Part shown: positions 15,813-24,141 of the stretch, in pieces | Layout: every line of letters begins with the position of its first letter | Numbering within the stretch: the first letter of the stretch is position 1 | Assembly: GCA_965249785.1 (NCBI GenBank) | Contig: CBDFMU010000026.1 | Location: forward strand, 1 to 64,000 | DNA: 64,000 nt | Direction of reading: 5' to 3' | From: M3007 sp965249785 | GTDB taxonomy: Bacteria; Bacteroidota; Bacteroidia; Chitinophagales; Saprospiraceae | The notes under the pieces: generated by a model | Seen by the model: only the letters and a program-made list of their open reading frames with translations | The model's database searches: none | Told to the model about the DNA's origin: nothing | Made by a program: the position numbers and the translations under genes

Positions 15813-16751
15813 ATGACAGCACTGCACGAAACAAACTTCCAGCTTCCCGGCCAGACGGCCTTCTATCGCGGCAAAGTCCGCGACGTGTATACCCTTGGTG
15901 ACCGCCTAGTTATGGTGGCCAGCGACCGCATTTCGGCTTTCGACCACGTTTTGCCCCGTGCTATTCCCTATAAAGGCGCGGTGCTCAACCAGGTAGCGGC
16001 CTACTTCCTACAGGCTACTCGCGATATTTGCCCCAACTGGCTCTCGGCGATGCCCGATCCCAATGTAGCTATTGGTCAGCGTTGTAACCCTTTTCGTGTA
16101 GAAATGGTGGTGCGCGGCTATTTGGTGGGCCATGCGGCGCGTATTTATGCGGGCGGTGGGCGCGAACTCTGTGGCGTTAAGCTGCCCGAAGGCATGGTTG
16201 AAAATGAAGCCTTCCCGGAGCCAATCATCACTCCGACCACCAAAGCCGACAGTGGACACGATCAGGACATTTCGCGTGAGGAAATTATTACTAGCGGTTT
16301 GATCAGCGCTCGTGACTACGCTTATTTGGAAGAGTATTCTCTGGCGCTGTTTCGTCGAGGCACTGAAATGGCCGCCGCGCAAGGACTAATTTTGGTAGAT
16401 ACCAAGTATGAATTTGGAAAAGCCCACGGCAGTATTCTGCTCATGGACGAAATTCATACGCCCGATAGTTCGCGTTATTTTTATGCCGACGGTTATACCG
16501 AACGCTTGTCGCGTGGCGAAAAACAGCGGCAACTGAGCAAAGAATTTGTGCGGGAATGGCTTATGGCCAACGGATTCCAGGGGCTAGAAGGGCAGCCAAT
16601 GCCAGATATGCCGGATACTTTTGTCCAGGAAATCGCTGATCGTTACATTGAATTGTACGAAAAACTGACCGGCCAGGCATTTTATCGCGATGACACGGAT
16701 AATGTGGCCGAAAGAATCGAACGAAATATTTTGGCAGCCTGGAGTGCCTGA
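15813..16751 (+). CDS. purC: SAICAR synthase (phosphoribosylaminoimidazole-succinocarboxamide synthase)
   Basis: A 312-residue enzyme of purine synthesis that joins aspartate to CAIR using ATP, giving SAICAR. The long PurC form is recognised by GKVRDVYTLGDRLVMVASDRISAFDHVLP near the N-terminus in pieces (GKVRDVY, SDRISAFDHVLP), EMVVRGYLVG in the middle, and the later ISREEI and LVDTKYEFG motifs. Full length and intact. It stands alone: rodA converges from the other side with only 1 base between the stop codons, and cspA diverges upstream. Confidence 0.95.
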   Translation: MTALHETNFQLPGQTAFYRGKVRDVYTLGDRLVMVASDRISAFDHVLPRAIPYKGAVLNQVAAYFLQATRDICPNWLSAMPDPNVAIGQRCNPFRVEMVVRGYLVGHAARIYAGGGRELCGVKLPEGMVENEAFPEPIITPTTKADSGHDQDISREEIITSGLISARDYAYLEEYSLALFRRGTEMAAAQGLILVDTKYEFGKAHGSILLMDEIHTPDSSRYFYADGYTERLSRGEKQRQLSKEFVREWLMANGFQGLEGQPMPDMPDTFVQEIADRYIELYEKLTGQAFYRDDTDNVAERIERNILAAWSA

Positions 16752-16752
16752 T

Positions 16753-18234
16753 CTAGGCCAGATTCCGGTTGCTATCCAATTTTAGCAGCACCGCGATCAT
16801 CAACGAAAAACCAATGAGCGACGAACCGCCATAACTGATAAATGGCAGCGGAATACCGATAGTCGGAAACACATTCATTGTCATGCCTACATTGACAATA
16901 AAGTGCGTGAAAATAATGCCAGCCACGCCATACGCATAGATGCGGGAAAAATTGGAGCGTTGCCGCTCGGCCAGCAGAGTAATCCGGTACAACAGCAACG
17001 TGAATAAAACAATGATGGCGACCACCCCGATGAACCCTTGTTCTTCTCCCACGGTACAGAAAATGTAGTCTGTACTTTGCTTAGGCACGTATTTTAGTTT
17101 GGTCATGTTGCCATTCAGGTAGCCTTTCCCAAAGAATCCACCCGAACCAATGGCCATTTGAGAGTGCAATAAATTGTAGGCCGCCCCGCGTGCATTGGCA
17201 GATGCCTCAGCGGGATTGAGCCATATTTTGATGCGCTGCTGTTGGTGCGGTGCCAGCACGGTGTAACAGGCGAAATTAGCGGCGAACACCAGGCCTGACG
17301 CCAGACCCAGCAATAATGCCCAGGTACGTAACTGACTTTGAACCAAGTTGTTTTTTCGCAGGTAATTTGGTAAAAAAGTGGCTAAAAGCAAGGCTCCAAA
17401 AGGGACTAAAACCCACAAACTCGGATTGGGAAATTGCAGTGGGTCTTTATGCAAAGTCGTCACCATCCATTGAAACACAGTCTTCCACCAGATCAGCAGC
17501 GGAATACAGGCAAACCAGACTGCCCACCATATACGTGTCCGCTCCCGGAATCGGCTAATCAGTTGAAAAGTCAATACCAGTATCAGCGCGGCCACGACGT
17601 AAGGTGGATCGTACAACAGCCCTAAAATAACCATCGCCGTCGCGCCGAAGCCCAAAGTATACCAGATCGAAGCCAATCCTTCCCGATACAATACCAACAT
17701 AAAAGAGAAAAACACCAGTGCAGACCCTACGTCATCTTGCAAAATGACAATGAGAACGGGGAGTAAAAATATGCCAAAAGCAACGAGCCTGCTGGACCAC
17801 TCACGCAGGTTGACACCAGTCGAACTCAGGTAGCCCGCCATCGCCAGACAAGTGCCAAATTTGGCTAATTCGGAAGGCTGAATGGAAAATCCGCCGATTT
17901 GATACCAAGCATGAGCGCCATTGATCTCTCGCCCAAAAAAGATGGTGCCCGGCAATATAATCAGGGAAACAATATAAATAATGAGGGCAAATGTGCGCCA
18001 AAATGACCAATTCACCATCATGATCACGAAGATCATGGCGAAGCACAATATGATAAAAAACAGCTGTTTGCCTGCGGTGTGGCCCAGATCGAAAAAGCCA
18101 AGCGGAGAGGCTGGCTCATACGTAGCAGCATAAATCATTAGCCAGCCGACTACTACCAGAATGGTGTACAACAGCAGTAATGGTCGGTCTATTTCGACAA
18201 GGGGAAGGGTGGTGGTTTGTTTGGAAGTAGCCAT
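16753..18234 (-). CDS. rodA: rod-shape peptidoglycan glycosyltransferase RodA (FtsW/RodA/SpoVE)
   Basis: A 493-residue inner-membrane protein with about 12 helices. SEDS family signatures are GAHAWYQIGGFSIQPSELAKF and near the C-terminus FPTIGIPLPFISYGGSSLIG. It polymerises lipid II glycan strands in the elongation complex with a class B PBP. It has a long middle region (about residues 215-300) with extra hydrophobic segments, as in other Bacteroidota RodA proteins. A SPOR-domain protein gene lies 109 bases upstream on the same strand, a fitting partner for cell-wall work, although mreBCD and pbp2 are not nearby. Confidence 0.93.
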   Translation of the reverse strand: MATSKQTTTLPLVEIDRPLLLLYTILVVVGWLMIYAATYEPASPLGFFDLGHTAGKQLFFIILCFAMIFVIMMVNWSFWRTFALIIYIVSLIILPGTIFFGREINGAHAWYQIGGFSIQPSELAKFGTCLAMAGYLSSTGVNLREWSSRLVAFGIFLLPVLIVILQDDVGSALVFFSFMLVLYREGLASIWYTLGFGATAMVILGLLYDPPYVVAALILVLTFQLISRFRERTRIWWAVWFACIPLLIWWKTVFQWMVTTLHKDPLQFPNPSLWVLVPFGALLLATFLPNYLRKNNLVQSQLRTWALLLGLASGLVFAANFACYTVLAPHQQQRIKIWLNPAEASANARGAAYNLLHSQMAIGSGGFFGKGYLNGNMTKLKYVPKQSTDYIFCTVGEEQGFIGVVAIIVLFTLLLYRITLLAERQRSNFSRIYAYGVAGIIFTHFIVNVGMTMNVFPTIGIPLPFISYGGSSLIGFSLMIAVLLKLDSNRNLA

Positions 18235-18343
18235 TTTAAGGTAGCACCAATTTTTAATTGGCAGCCTGAATTCCGTTCAAGGTTCTTTTTAATAAATATT
18301 TGGCTATCAAAGCTTTAACAAATGCTGTTGGCATCTATGCAGC

Positions 18344-18766
18344 TTATTCCAGAAAATCGCGGGGATGGATATTGGCATCTTTTGCCGGATAAGCACTTGG
18401 ATATTCGACCAGCGTGGCGATGAAACCCAGGGCTTCCAGTTTGCTACGAAAAGCACCCACCCGAAGTTTGTAATAAGGCTTTTCCTGAATCCAGTCAGCT
18501 GCCACTTCCGGGTATAATTGGCGGAAACGGTTGCGGCCTTCTTCCACTTGAGTACGATCAGTAGTGGCCATGAGTTGGACACGCCAGCCTTCTATGCGCG
18601 GCGTGGAGCGATTGGCATTCACCCAGTTACGCTGCAATTGGGTGATTTTTGGATCTTCATTCAATTGTATTTCCTGCGCCACGGCGATTGATTGGTAGCA
18701 ACAAAGTCCAACCATCAAACAGAAAATATATCTGAAAAAAAACAAACGTTTATCGAAAAGGCTCAT
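18344..18766 (-). CDS. secreted SPOR-domain-like protein
   Basis: A 140-residue protein with a signal peptide (FRYIFCLMVGLCCYQSIAVAQ) and a C-terminal domain that reads like a SPOR repeat: GWRVQLMATTDRTQVEEGRN, then YYKLRVGAFRSKLEALGF. SPOR domains bind glycan strands lacking stem peptides. The context, upstream of rodA, fits a periplasmic cell-wall protein. The start overlaps a simple repeat of the CATAACTC type (18763-18793), leaving no obvious own promoter. Confidence 0.8.
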   Translation of the reverse strand: MSLFDKRLFFFRYIFCLMVGLCCYQSIAVAQEIQLNEDPKITQLQRNWVNANRSTPRIEGWRVQLMATTDRTQVEEGRNRFRQLYPEVAADWIQEKPYYKLRVGAFRSKLEALGFIATLVEYPSAYPAKDANIHPRDFLE

Positions 18767-18793
18767 AACTCATCACTTATAACTCATAACTCT
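18763..18793. repeat. short TCATAACTCAT-type repeat
   Basis: Repeated words CATAACTCAT, CTTATAACTC and CATAACTC in 31 bases between deoC and the SPOR gene. A related run, in reverse sense, covers the 3' end of the BASS gene at 24071-24097. Confidence 0.55.
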
Positions 18794-18794
18794 T

Positions 18795-19451
18795 TCACTT
18801 CGCTCCAATAATCGCCAGTGAAGCCGAAGTCCCCAGCCGATCCGCTCCGGCATCGAGCAGGGCTTGGGCTTCTTTCGCTGTTTTAATACCCCCCGATGCT
18901 TTGATACTCATGCTCGGCGGCGCAATGGCCCGCAGTTGGCGCACCATCTCTACTGTAGCTGGGTGCCCATGAAAACCAGTGCTAGTTTTGAGCCAGTTCA
19001 CCCGCGCTTCGTTGGCAAATTCGCAGACCCGGCGTATTTCCGCTTCGGTCAGCAATCCGCATTCGAGAATGAGCTTCAACGTCCGACCGCGCATATGTGT
19101 TGCCCGCGCCACGCTGTCTATATCGTGGTTGACGTGGTTCCAGTTTTCGCTTTTCACTGCGGCCAGATTGATTACGGCATCCACCTCGTTCGCCCCTTCG
19201 TCGAGAGCGCGCCGGATTTCTTCGCTTTTGGCAGGAATGGCCGTGTAGCCCATCGGGAAACCGATGACCGTAACCACGCGGATAATGCTGTCTTCGCCCA
19301 ACATTCGGCGGGCATCGCGCACAAAGAGTGGTGGTACACATACGCCATAAAAGCCGTATTTCAGGGCTTCTTCACAGAGTTGGCGCACCTCGGCCAGCGA
19401 GGTATCCGGTTTCAGCAGAGTATGTTCAATAAACTTTGAGAATTCTGACAT
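18795..19451 (-). CDS. deoC: deoxyribose-phosphate aldolase
   Basis: A 218-residue TIM-barrel aldolase that splits 2-deoxyribose-5-phosphate into glyceraldehyde-3-phosphate and acetaldehyde in deoxynucleoside breakdown. The Schiff-base lysine lies in NWLKTSTGF (about residue 153) and the second active-site lysine in SIKASGGIKT. The start codon is the ATG at 19451; a TTG just upstream would add one residue. A promoter at 19584-19618 and a terminator-like hairpin at 19517-19556 precede the gene, an arrangement that suggests leader control. No other nucleoside catabolism gene is adjacent. Confidence 0.94.
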   Translation of the reverse strand: MSEFSKFIEHTLLKPDTSLAEVRQLCEEALKYGFYGVCVPPLFVRDARRMLGEDSIIRVVTVIGFPMGYTAIPAKSEEIRRALDEGANEVDAVINLAAVKSENWNHVNHDIDSVARATHMRGRTLKLILECGLLTEAEIRRVCEFANEARVNWLKTSTGFHGHPATVEMVRQLRAIAPPSMSIKASGGIKTAKEAQALLDAGADRLGTSASLAIIGAK

Positions 19452-19516
19452 CAAGGAATATCAGGCTTAATACATAGTGATGCGTATGGAAAAAACGCGA
19501 TGAGGAATAGCTTCCA

Positions 19517-19556
19517 AAAAACGAGCCTTCCCGTGTAATGGCGGACGGGAAGGCTC
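19517..19556 (-). terminator. terminator hairpin in the deoC leader
   Basis: On the minus strand GAGCCTTCCCGT (19556-19545) pairs perfectly with ACGGGAAGGCTC (19534-19523) over a 10-base loop, then G and six T (19522-19517). It lies between the promoter at 19584-19618 and deoC. The upstream lipoprotein gene already has its own terminator at 19703-19730, so this one most likely acts on the short deoC leader. Confidence 0.8.
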
Positions 19557-19583
19557 CAAGTGCTTTCATGTGGTTCTTCGCGA

Positions 19584-19618
19584 CAAATGTAAAAGACGTT
19601 CTGCGATAATCCAGCAAA
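19584..19618 (-). promoter_or_regulatory. promoter upstream of the deoC leader
   Basis: On the minus strand a TTTG (19618-19615) is followed after 23 bases by TACATTTG (19591-19584), which fits the Bacteroidota -33/-7 pattern. Transcription would start near 19577, about 20 bases before the hairpin at 19556. Confidence 0.65.
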
Positions 19619-19702
19619 TCTTTCCTCTCCTGCCTAATTTTTACTTAAATGTATTTCCGAAAGGAAATTTCAGTCAGTTGGCCGACTTTTTTCAAACAAA
19701 GA

Positions 19703-19730
19703 AGCCGAATCGGGCTTTTCCGATTCGGCT
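19703..19730 (-). terminator. terminator of the 19818-20792 lipoprotein gene
   Basis: A perfect 11-base stem: AGCCGAATCGG pairs with CCGATTCGGCT over a 6-base loop, followed on the minus strand by TTCTTTGTTTG. It ends the sigma/anti-sigma/lipoprotein operon 88 bases after its last stop codon. Confidence 0.85.
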
Positions 19731-19817
19731 AATGCAAAGTTACTAAACACGGTATTTTTCGTTACTTCCGTCCTTTGAGCCAAACTGGTGGCTCAAAGGT
19801 GGAAGCTTGACGTTTAT

Positions 19818-20792
19818 TCAAAGATTCTGCAAAAATTCCAGCAGCGTCGTTTCATCCGTCTTTTCCGGTTCCACCTGCGTGGTCGTATTGGTGCCAATTT
19901 CGGTTTCGCGATGGCCTAGCCAATATTGGCTCCCAAGTTTGCTAAACGCCACAATCTGCACCGGATAGCCTTCTGGAGCCTGGAAACAGAATGATTTATT
20001 AGCAGCATCATACTGGGGTGCGGCCACCGCCATTACGCCTTTAAATACCATCGCTACCCGGGCCGTTTGGTCAGTCATCGCTGTTGGTAATTCGACACAA
20101 AAATTCGACATCATTTCTGGCAGTATGCGTCCAACGCTTACCCAGCCAAGCGTAGCTGGATACGCTTCGTAGCCTCGCAATGAATGATTATTATTGATCC
20201 ATTCAGCCTGATAAGCCGGGTCGCCCGTCGCTTGCCAGCCAAGAAAATCTCCGCCATTCGACATTATACCATTGAAAGTCAGCATAGTACTGGTGGGAGA
20301 CAAGGCGGGTATTTGCACTTTCAAATTCCTATTCGGCAACAAATAGAGTGGCATACCATCGCAAGTGACCTGAATGTGGATCGCTCCGCCGGTTTCGAGC
20401 AGGTTGCCATCGGGATAAGTAGCCGTATGCAATCCTCTACCCACCAACCCGCGCCGATCCAGGGCTTCGATTACTTCTATTTGTAAATTCTGGCAGGTGC
20501 TGGTAGCCATAGTTTGGTTACTCGCATTAGCAAATAGCACTTCCGGGTCGGTCAGTGATACCCGTACACCGCTGGCGGTCGTCAGCGTAGTATCGTGATT
20601 CAATGCCTGCAAAGTAAAAGTAGTCGCTGTCGCTGCAATAGGCACTTGGCTGAGCAATTGCATCAGGCTCGTTTGTGAAGGCCCGTATACGTAAGGGCGG
20701 AACTCATCCACATCCTTGCGGCAGCTTCCTACACCAACCAGGAGCAGCGCGCTCAGTAGAGTATACTTGACAGAAGGTATATTGCGCAACAT
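19818..20792 (-). CDS. putative lipoprotein of the ECF sigma operon
   Basis: A 324-residue protein I do not recognise. The ATG at 20792 gives MLRNIPSVKYTLLSALLLVGVGSCRKD, a good lipobox (Cys24). The frame is open to 20852 without a better start. The mature part is rich in beta-prone segments (TFTLQALNHDTTLTTASGVRVSL, ELPTAMTDQTARVAMVFKG), which suggests a surface or periplasmic beta-sandwich. It is the last of three genes led by the sigma factor and is separated by 102 bases from the anti-sigma-like gene. It could be a sensor or a target of that system. Confidence 0.7.
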   Translation of the reverse strand: MLRNIPSVKYTLLSALLLVGVGSCRKDVDEFRPYVYGPSQTSLMQLLSQVPIAATATTFTLQALNHDTTLTTASGVRVSLTDPEVLFANASNQTMATSTCQNLQIEVIEALDRRGLVGRGLHTATYPDGNLLETGGAIHIQVTCDGMPLYLLPNRNLKVQIPALSPTSTMLTFNGIMSNGGDFLGWQATGDPAYQAEWINNNHSLRGYEAYPATLGWVSVGRILPEMMSNFCVELPTAMTDQTARVAMVFKGVMAVAAPQYDAANKSFCFQAPEGYPVQIVAFSKLGSQYWLGHRETEIGTNTTTQVEPEKTDETTLLEFLQNL

Positions 20793-20894
20793 AATTCGTC
20801 GTGATTGATTTTCGGAGAATAGTATATGCTCCCGATGGCTTGGCAGCGGCAACGAGAGGAAGATGCTTTTAAGGCTTACTTCGCTGCCTGTTTT

Positions 20895-22274
20895 TTAATC
20901 AAATATTTTGGTAGCACCGATTTTTAGTCCCCAGGTAGTGTACCGCTGCGTAATGGGCTGGTTAGCGAGCGTTAAAGCGCGGAAAGGCCGGCTGTAATAG
21001 GGCTCGGCAAATATTCGCAGCCGCGAACGCACATGATAGAATAGTTGGGCACTGGCGGTTGCGCTCCATCCGGCCCGTCGGCGAAATACTGGCGATGCAT
21101 CCTCCTGACCGGGCGTGAAACTCTCGGGTGTGCCTTGCGCATTGAGGATGGTGCCGTGCTTCCAGAACAAGACATTCAGGGAAGTACCCGCCTGCAAACT
21201 TAATCCGGCCCGTCCAGCGCGAAATTCTGCACCTGCCATCAGGGGAATTTCAAGCATCCCGAAGCGATTATAGGTTTTTATGTAGTGTTCCCCATATTCC
21301 ACGCTGACGGTATCAATAATATTTACCAATACCCCGTCTACGATTTTGGTTATGTAGGCTACGTTGACCTTCTTATAATTGGGATCGCCGTAAGCAAATA
21401 CCTCAGTCATCTGTTCATAATGCGCCCCAACACGCAGCAGGAAATGCTGCCCAAACAACAGCGAGCCGCGCAACCCGGCATTGAAAGCCCAGCTACTTTC
21501 TTCGGTATTACGACGCTGTTGGAGGTAGTCATTAAATTCGCTTTGCGTGGCGGCCAATTGGCGTTGCGGCAAAGATGGTCCGGCATAAGCGTCTAATAAC
21601 CAGACTCGGGGATGTTGATTAAAGTCGTAGCAGTTTTTGCCAGACTTCTTTTTCTTAAAAAAGAAAGGTTTAGCCTTCGGCAAAATTAGGCTTTGCGTAG
21701 GCGGCACTAAATCACTTTCTACAATAGGCAAAAATCCCAATGGAGTAGCCGAATAAGCGAGCGGAAAAACTCCACCCATTGCTGGGACTGACCCGCCTTT
21801 TGGACTGGAAAATGCCGACAAAATCGTGGAAGGCGTAGGCGTAGAATGATCAGACGGTGTTTTTTCTCTTGTAAATTCTGGTCCTTTCTTACCCGAACGC
21901 AGCATTTGAGCGTTCACCTGATCACCTGTTCCTGACTCTTTTCTAATTTCTCTTGAATTGGAAGAATAGGGCAGCGTGGCAGTTGGAATATTTTTTTCCG
22001 GGGCTGGTTGACTTAATTGTATAGGATTAGAAGTTTTTTCTTGCACCACTTGGGGTAATGCGGCAAGGGTAGTTACGTCAGAAGAATTCAATCGCCACAT
22101 GCCCCAAAGCCCTGCTCCAGCCAAACCAATCCCCAGCCAAAGCCACAGGAAAAATCGGCGACGGCGACGACGCAACTCCTCTTCTACCCGAGGCCATACA
22201 AAAGCAGGCGGCGGCGTTTCGGTATGCTGCAAGCGTTCGCGGAAGAACTGGTCTATGTTTGGCGGTTGTTCCAT
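20895..22274 (-). CDS. anti-sigma-like protein fused to an outer-membrane-type beta-barrel domain
   Basis: A 459-residue protein. Residues 1-35 (PPNIDQFFRERLQHTETPPP, WPRVEEEL) are a short cytoplasmic segment like those of Bacteroidota anti-sigma factors. A basic RRRRRRF stop and one helix (about 40-60) follow, then a low-complexity Ser/Pro/Lys linker (about 75-215) and a C-terminal domain with porin-like strands and aromatic ends (LLRVGAHYEQM, ARWG..., TTWGLKIGATKIF). It lies 90 bases behind an ECF sigma gene. The likely role is holding the sigma factor at the inner membrane. How one chain could serve both membranes is unclear, so the C-terminal domain may be periplasmic. Confidence 0.78.
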   Translation of the reverse strand: MEQPPNIDQFFRERLQHTETPPPAFVWPRVEEELRRRRRRFFLWLWLGIGLAGAGLWGMWRLNSSDVTTLAALPQVVQEKTSNPIQLSQPAPEKNIPTATLPYSSNSREIRKESGTGDQVNAQMLRSGKKGPEFTREKTPSDHSTPTPSTILSAFSSPKGGSVPAMGGVFPLAYSATPLGFLPIVESDLVPPTQSLILPKAKPFFFKKKKSGKNCYDFNQHPRVWLLDAYAGPSLPQRQLAATQSEFNDYLQQRRNTEESSWAFNAGLRGSLLFGQHFLLRVGAHYEQMTEVFAYGDPNYKKVNVAYITKIVDGVLVNIIDTVSVEYGEHYIKTYNRFGMLEIPLMAGAEFRAGRAGLSLQAGTSLNVLFWKHGTILNAQGTPESFTPGQEDASPVFRRRAGWSATASAQLFYHVRSRLRIFAEPYYSRPFRALTLANQPITQRYTTWGLKIGATKIFD

Positions 22275-22290
22275 GTTATTTTAAAATAAC
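22275..22290. promoter_or_regulatory. perfect palindrome abutting the anti-sigma-like start codon
   Basis: GTTATTTTAAAATAAC is a perfect 16-base palindrome directly 5' of the ATG at 22274 (minus). It could form an RNA hairpin that hides the start or be a protein-binding site. AT-rich palindromes also arise by chance, so this is only a candidate. Confidence 0.35.
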
Positions 22291-22364
22291 GTTTAAGCAA
22301 CGTATTTCTTTATTGTAGCAAAAATGGTTTTAGTCATAAATCAATGTAAATCAACACTTTACTG

Positions 22365-22913
22365 CTAAGTCACATTGGCAACATGGTCTTTTTGCAATGC
22401 TCTTAACTGTTCTGCCAGCCAACGGCGAGCCTTGGTCAGTTGCGAACGCGAAGTGCTTTCTTGTATTCCCAGCAACTCCGCCGCCTCTGCGTGCGAGTAC
22501 CCTTCGATAGCCACCAGATTGAACACCGCCCGATAGCCATCTGGCAGTCCATTGATGAGGCGCAATAATTCTGCCTCCGAAAGCAGCGACAAAGCCTCTG
22601 GCTCTACGGGCGATTCGGGAAGATGTTCGTAGCCCGATTGTTCCATCTCAAATCGTTGTCGCTGATAAGTGCGCAACGCCGTGTGAATCATAATCCGCCG
22701 CACCCAACCCTCAAATGATCCTTGAAACTGGAACTGTCCCAACTTGGTAAAGACCTTCACAAATCCTTCCTGCAAAATGTCTGCCGCATCTGCCTGCGTA
22801 TGGGCATAGCGCAGACAGACCGCATACATTTTGCCGGCAAAACGCTCGTACAAAAGTCGCTGACTCTGCGCTGACCCGCGCAAACAACCCCGGATAATAT
22901 CAGTCTCGCTCAA
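22365..22913 (-). CDS. ECF-type RNA polymerase sigma-70 factor
   Basis: A 182-residue sigma factor with region 2 (LYERFAGKMYAVCLRYAHTQADAADILQEGFVKVF) seen in pieces such as YAVCLRY and ADAADILQEGFVKVF, and region 4 (GYRAVFNLVAIEGYSHAEAAELLGI) with the helix-turn-helix. It redirects RNA polymerase to a special promoter set. The only start in frame after the upstream stop is a TTG at 22913, giving MSETDIIRG as in relatives; a weak start would keep its level low. A downstream anti-sigma-like gene on the same strand supports paired control. Confidence 0.92.
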   Translation of the reverse strand: MSETDIIRGCLRGSAQSQRLLYERFAGKMYAVCLRYAHTQADAADILQEGFVKVFTKLGQFQFQGSFEGWVRRIMIHTALRTYQRQRFEMEQSGYEHLPESPVEPEALSLLSEAELLRLINGLPDGYRAVFNLVAIEGYSHAEAAELLGIQESTSRSQLTKARRWLAEQLRALQKDHVANVT

Positions 22914-23124
22914 CGGATGGATACAGAAAGTGATGGTTCTGACTCAGGGCTGATGTAAGCCGAAGGTACGCCTTTCGTCAGATACGGGAAACGGAAAAAT
23001 CGCTGCTTGGGGTATGAAGGAATGTAGTCAATGTGTATAATGTGACCAATGTGTTAAGGTATTTGATAGAGCAATAATACTTATGTCTTAGCCTACGCGA
23101 ATTAACATTGCCATACCTATCACC

Positions 23125-23132
23125 TACTTTTG
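23125..23132 (+). promoter_or_regulatory. -7 promoter box of the BASS transporter gene
   Basis: TACTTTTG fits TAnnTTTG and lies 47 bases before the ATG at 23180. The open frame begins earlier, at 23108, upstream of this box, so the box supports the later start. Confidence 0.6.
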
Positions 23133-23179
23133 CTCATCCATTACCTTATTTCCACTATCACACTGACCACATTAATTCT

Positions 23180-24091
23180 ATGCACCCCGTCGATACCCTG
23201 CACATCGCTTTTAATCCGCAGCAAATGATCATCCTGAATGCAGCGATGGCGTTCCTCATGTTCAGCGTTGCGCTGGATGTGCGGCCCGCCGATTTCCGCA
23301 AAGTGGTGGATTTTCCCCGGTCGGTGGGAACGGGTTTGGTGGCACAATACCTGCTGTTTCCGCTGCTCACCCTGGCCATTATTGCTGCCTTTCAGCCTCC
23401 GGTGAGCGTAGCGATGGGCATGGTGCTGGTGAGTATGTGTCCATCGGGCAACATGACGAATTTTTTAGTGCATTTTGCCCGTGCCAACGTGGCTTTGTCG
23501 GTGACGCTAAACGCAATTATTATCCTATCCGCCACTATAGTTACACCCGCCGGGTTCCTCTTTTGGTCGCAATTTATTCCAGAATCAGCGGAGTTGCGCA
23601 AGTCTTTTGAACTGGGATTCGGCGAGATGGCCTTGATTATCTTGCAGTTGATTGTGTTGCCGTTGATCGCGGGGATGTTGCTTAATGGGCGTTTCCCCGC
23701 TACGATTGCCAAAATCAGACCCTGGGTACAACGCCTGTCGCTCCTGCTTTTTTTCACCATTTTGGCACTGGCAGTCCTTGGCAATTTGAAAAATATGGCC
23801 AACTATCTGGGCTTCGTATTCGTGCTGGTGGCTATACAGAATCTGGCCGGGATCAGCGCAGGGTATGGATTAGGCCGTTTGGCGCGATTGCCGAGGCTGG
23901 ATTGTCGAACTTTAGCGTTTGAATCGGGCGTGCACAATACCGCGCTGGGGCTGCTGCTTATTTTCCGATTTTTCAATGGTTTGGGGGGTATGGCCCTTAT
24001 TGCGGCCTGGTGGGGTATTTGGGATTTGGTGACGGGTATGGCGCTGGCCTATTGGTGGCGACGATCAGCAGTTATAAGTTATGAGTCATGA
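23180..24091 (+). CDS. bile acid:sodium symporter (BASS) family transporter
   Basis: A 303-residue membrane protein with 9-10 helices of the BASS/SBF family. Typical features are the motif MCPSGNMTNFLVHFARANV with a sodium-site-like glycine and asparagine, and the later ESGVHNTALGLLL. Relatives import organic acids with sodium; the substrate here is unknown. The ATG at 23180 is chosen over 23108 because of the promoter box between them. The last codons (AVISYES) run through a TTATGAGTCATGAG-type repeat, so the natural C-terminus may have been altered by the repeat. It converges with ribE 50 bases away. Confidence 0.88.
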   Translation: MHPVDTLHIAFNPQQMIILNAAMAFLMFSVALDVRPADFRKVVDFPRSVGTGLVAQYLLFPLLTLAIIAAFQPPVSVAMGMVLVSMCPSGNMTNFLVHFARANVALSVTLNAIIILSATIVTPAGFLFWSQFIPESAELRKSFELGFGEMALIILQLIVLPLIAGMLLNGRFPATIAKIRPWVQRLSLLLFFTILALAVLGNLKNMANYLGFVFVLVAIQNLAGISAGYGLGRLARLPRLDCRTLAFESGVHNTALGLLLIFRFFNGLGGMALIAAWWGIWDLVTGMALAYWWRRSAVISYES

Positions 24092-24097
24092 GTTATT
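24071..24097. repeat. TTATGAGTCATGAG-type repeat at the end of the BASS gene
   Basis: GTTATAAGTTATGAG and TCATGAGTTATT in 27 bases, related to the repeat at 18763-18793 in reverse sense. It supplies the last residues and the stop codon of the BASS gene. Confidence 0.5.
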
Positions 24098-24141
24098 GCC
24101 GCCGATGAATACCAGGCGAACAACTTGGTATAGTTGCCCGC

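Noticed and set aside
19426..19568. 47-codon leader frame overlapping the deoC start as a classical amino-acid attenuator peptide
   Set aside because: The terminator hairpin lies before most of the Phe/His/Tyr codons, and deoC is not an amino-acid synthesis gene, so classical attenuation does not fit. Kept only as part of the leader finding.
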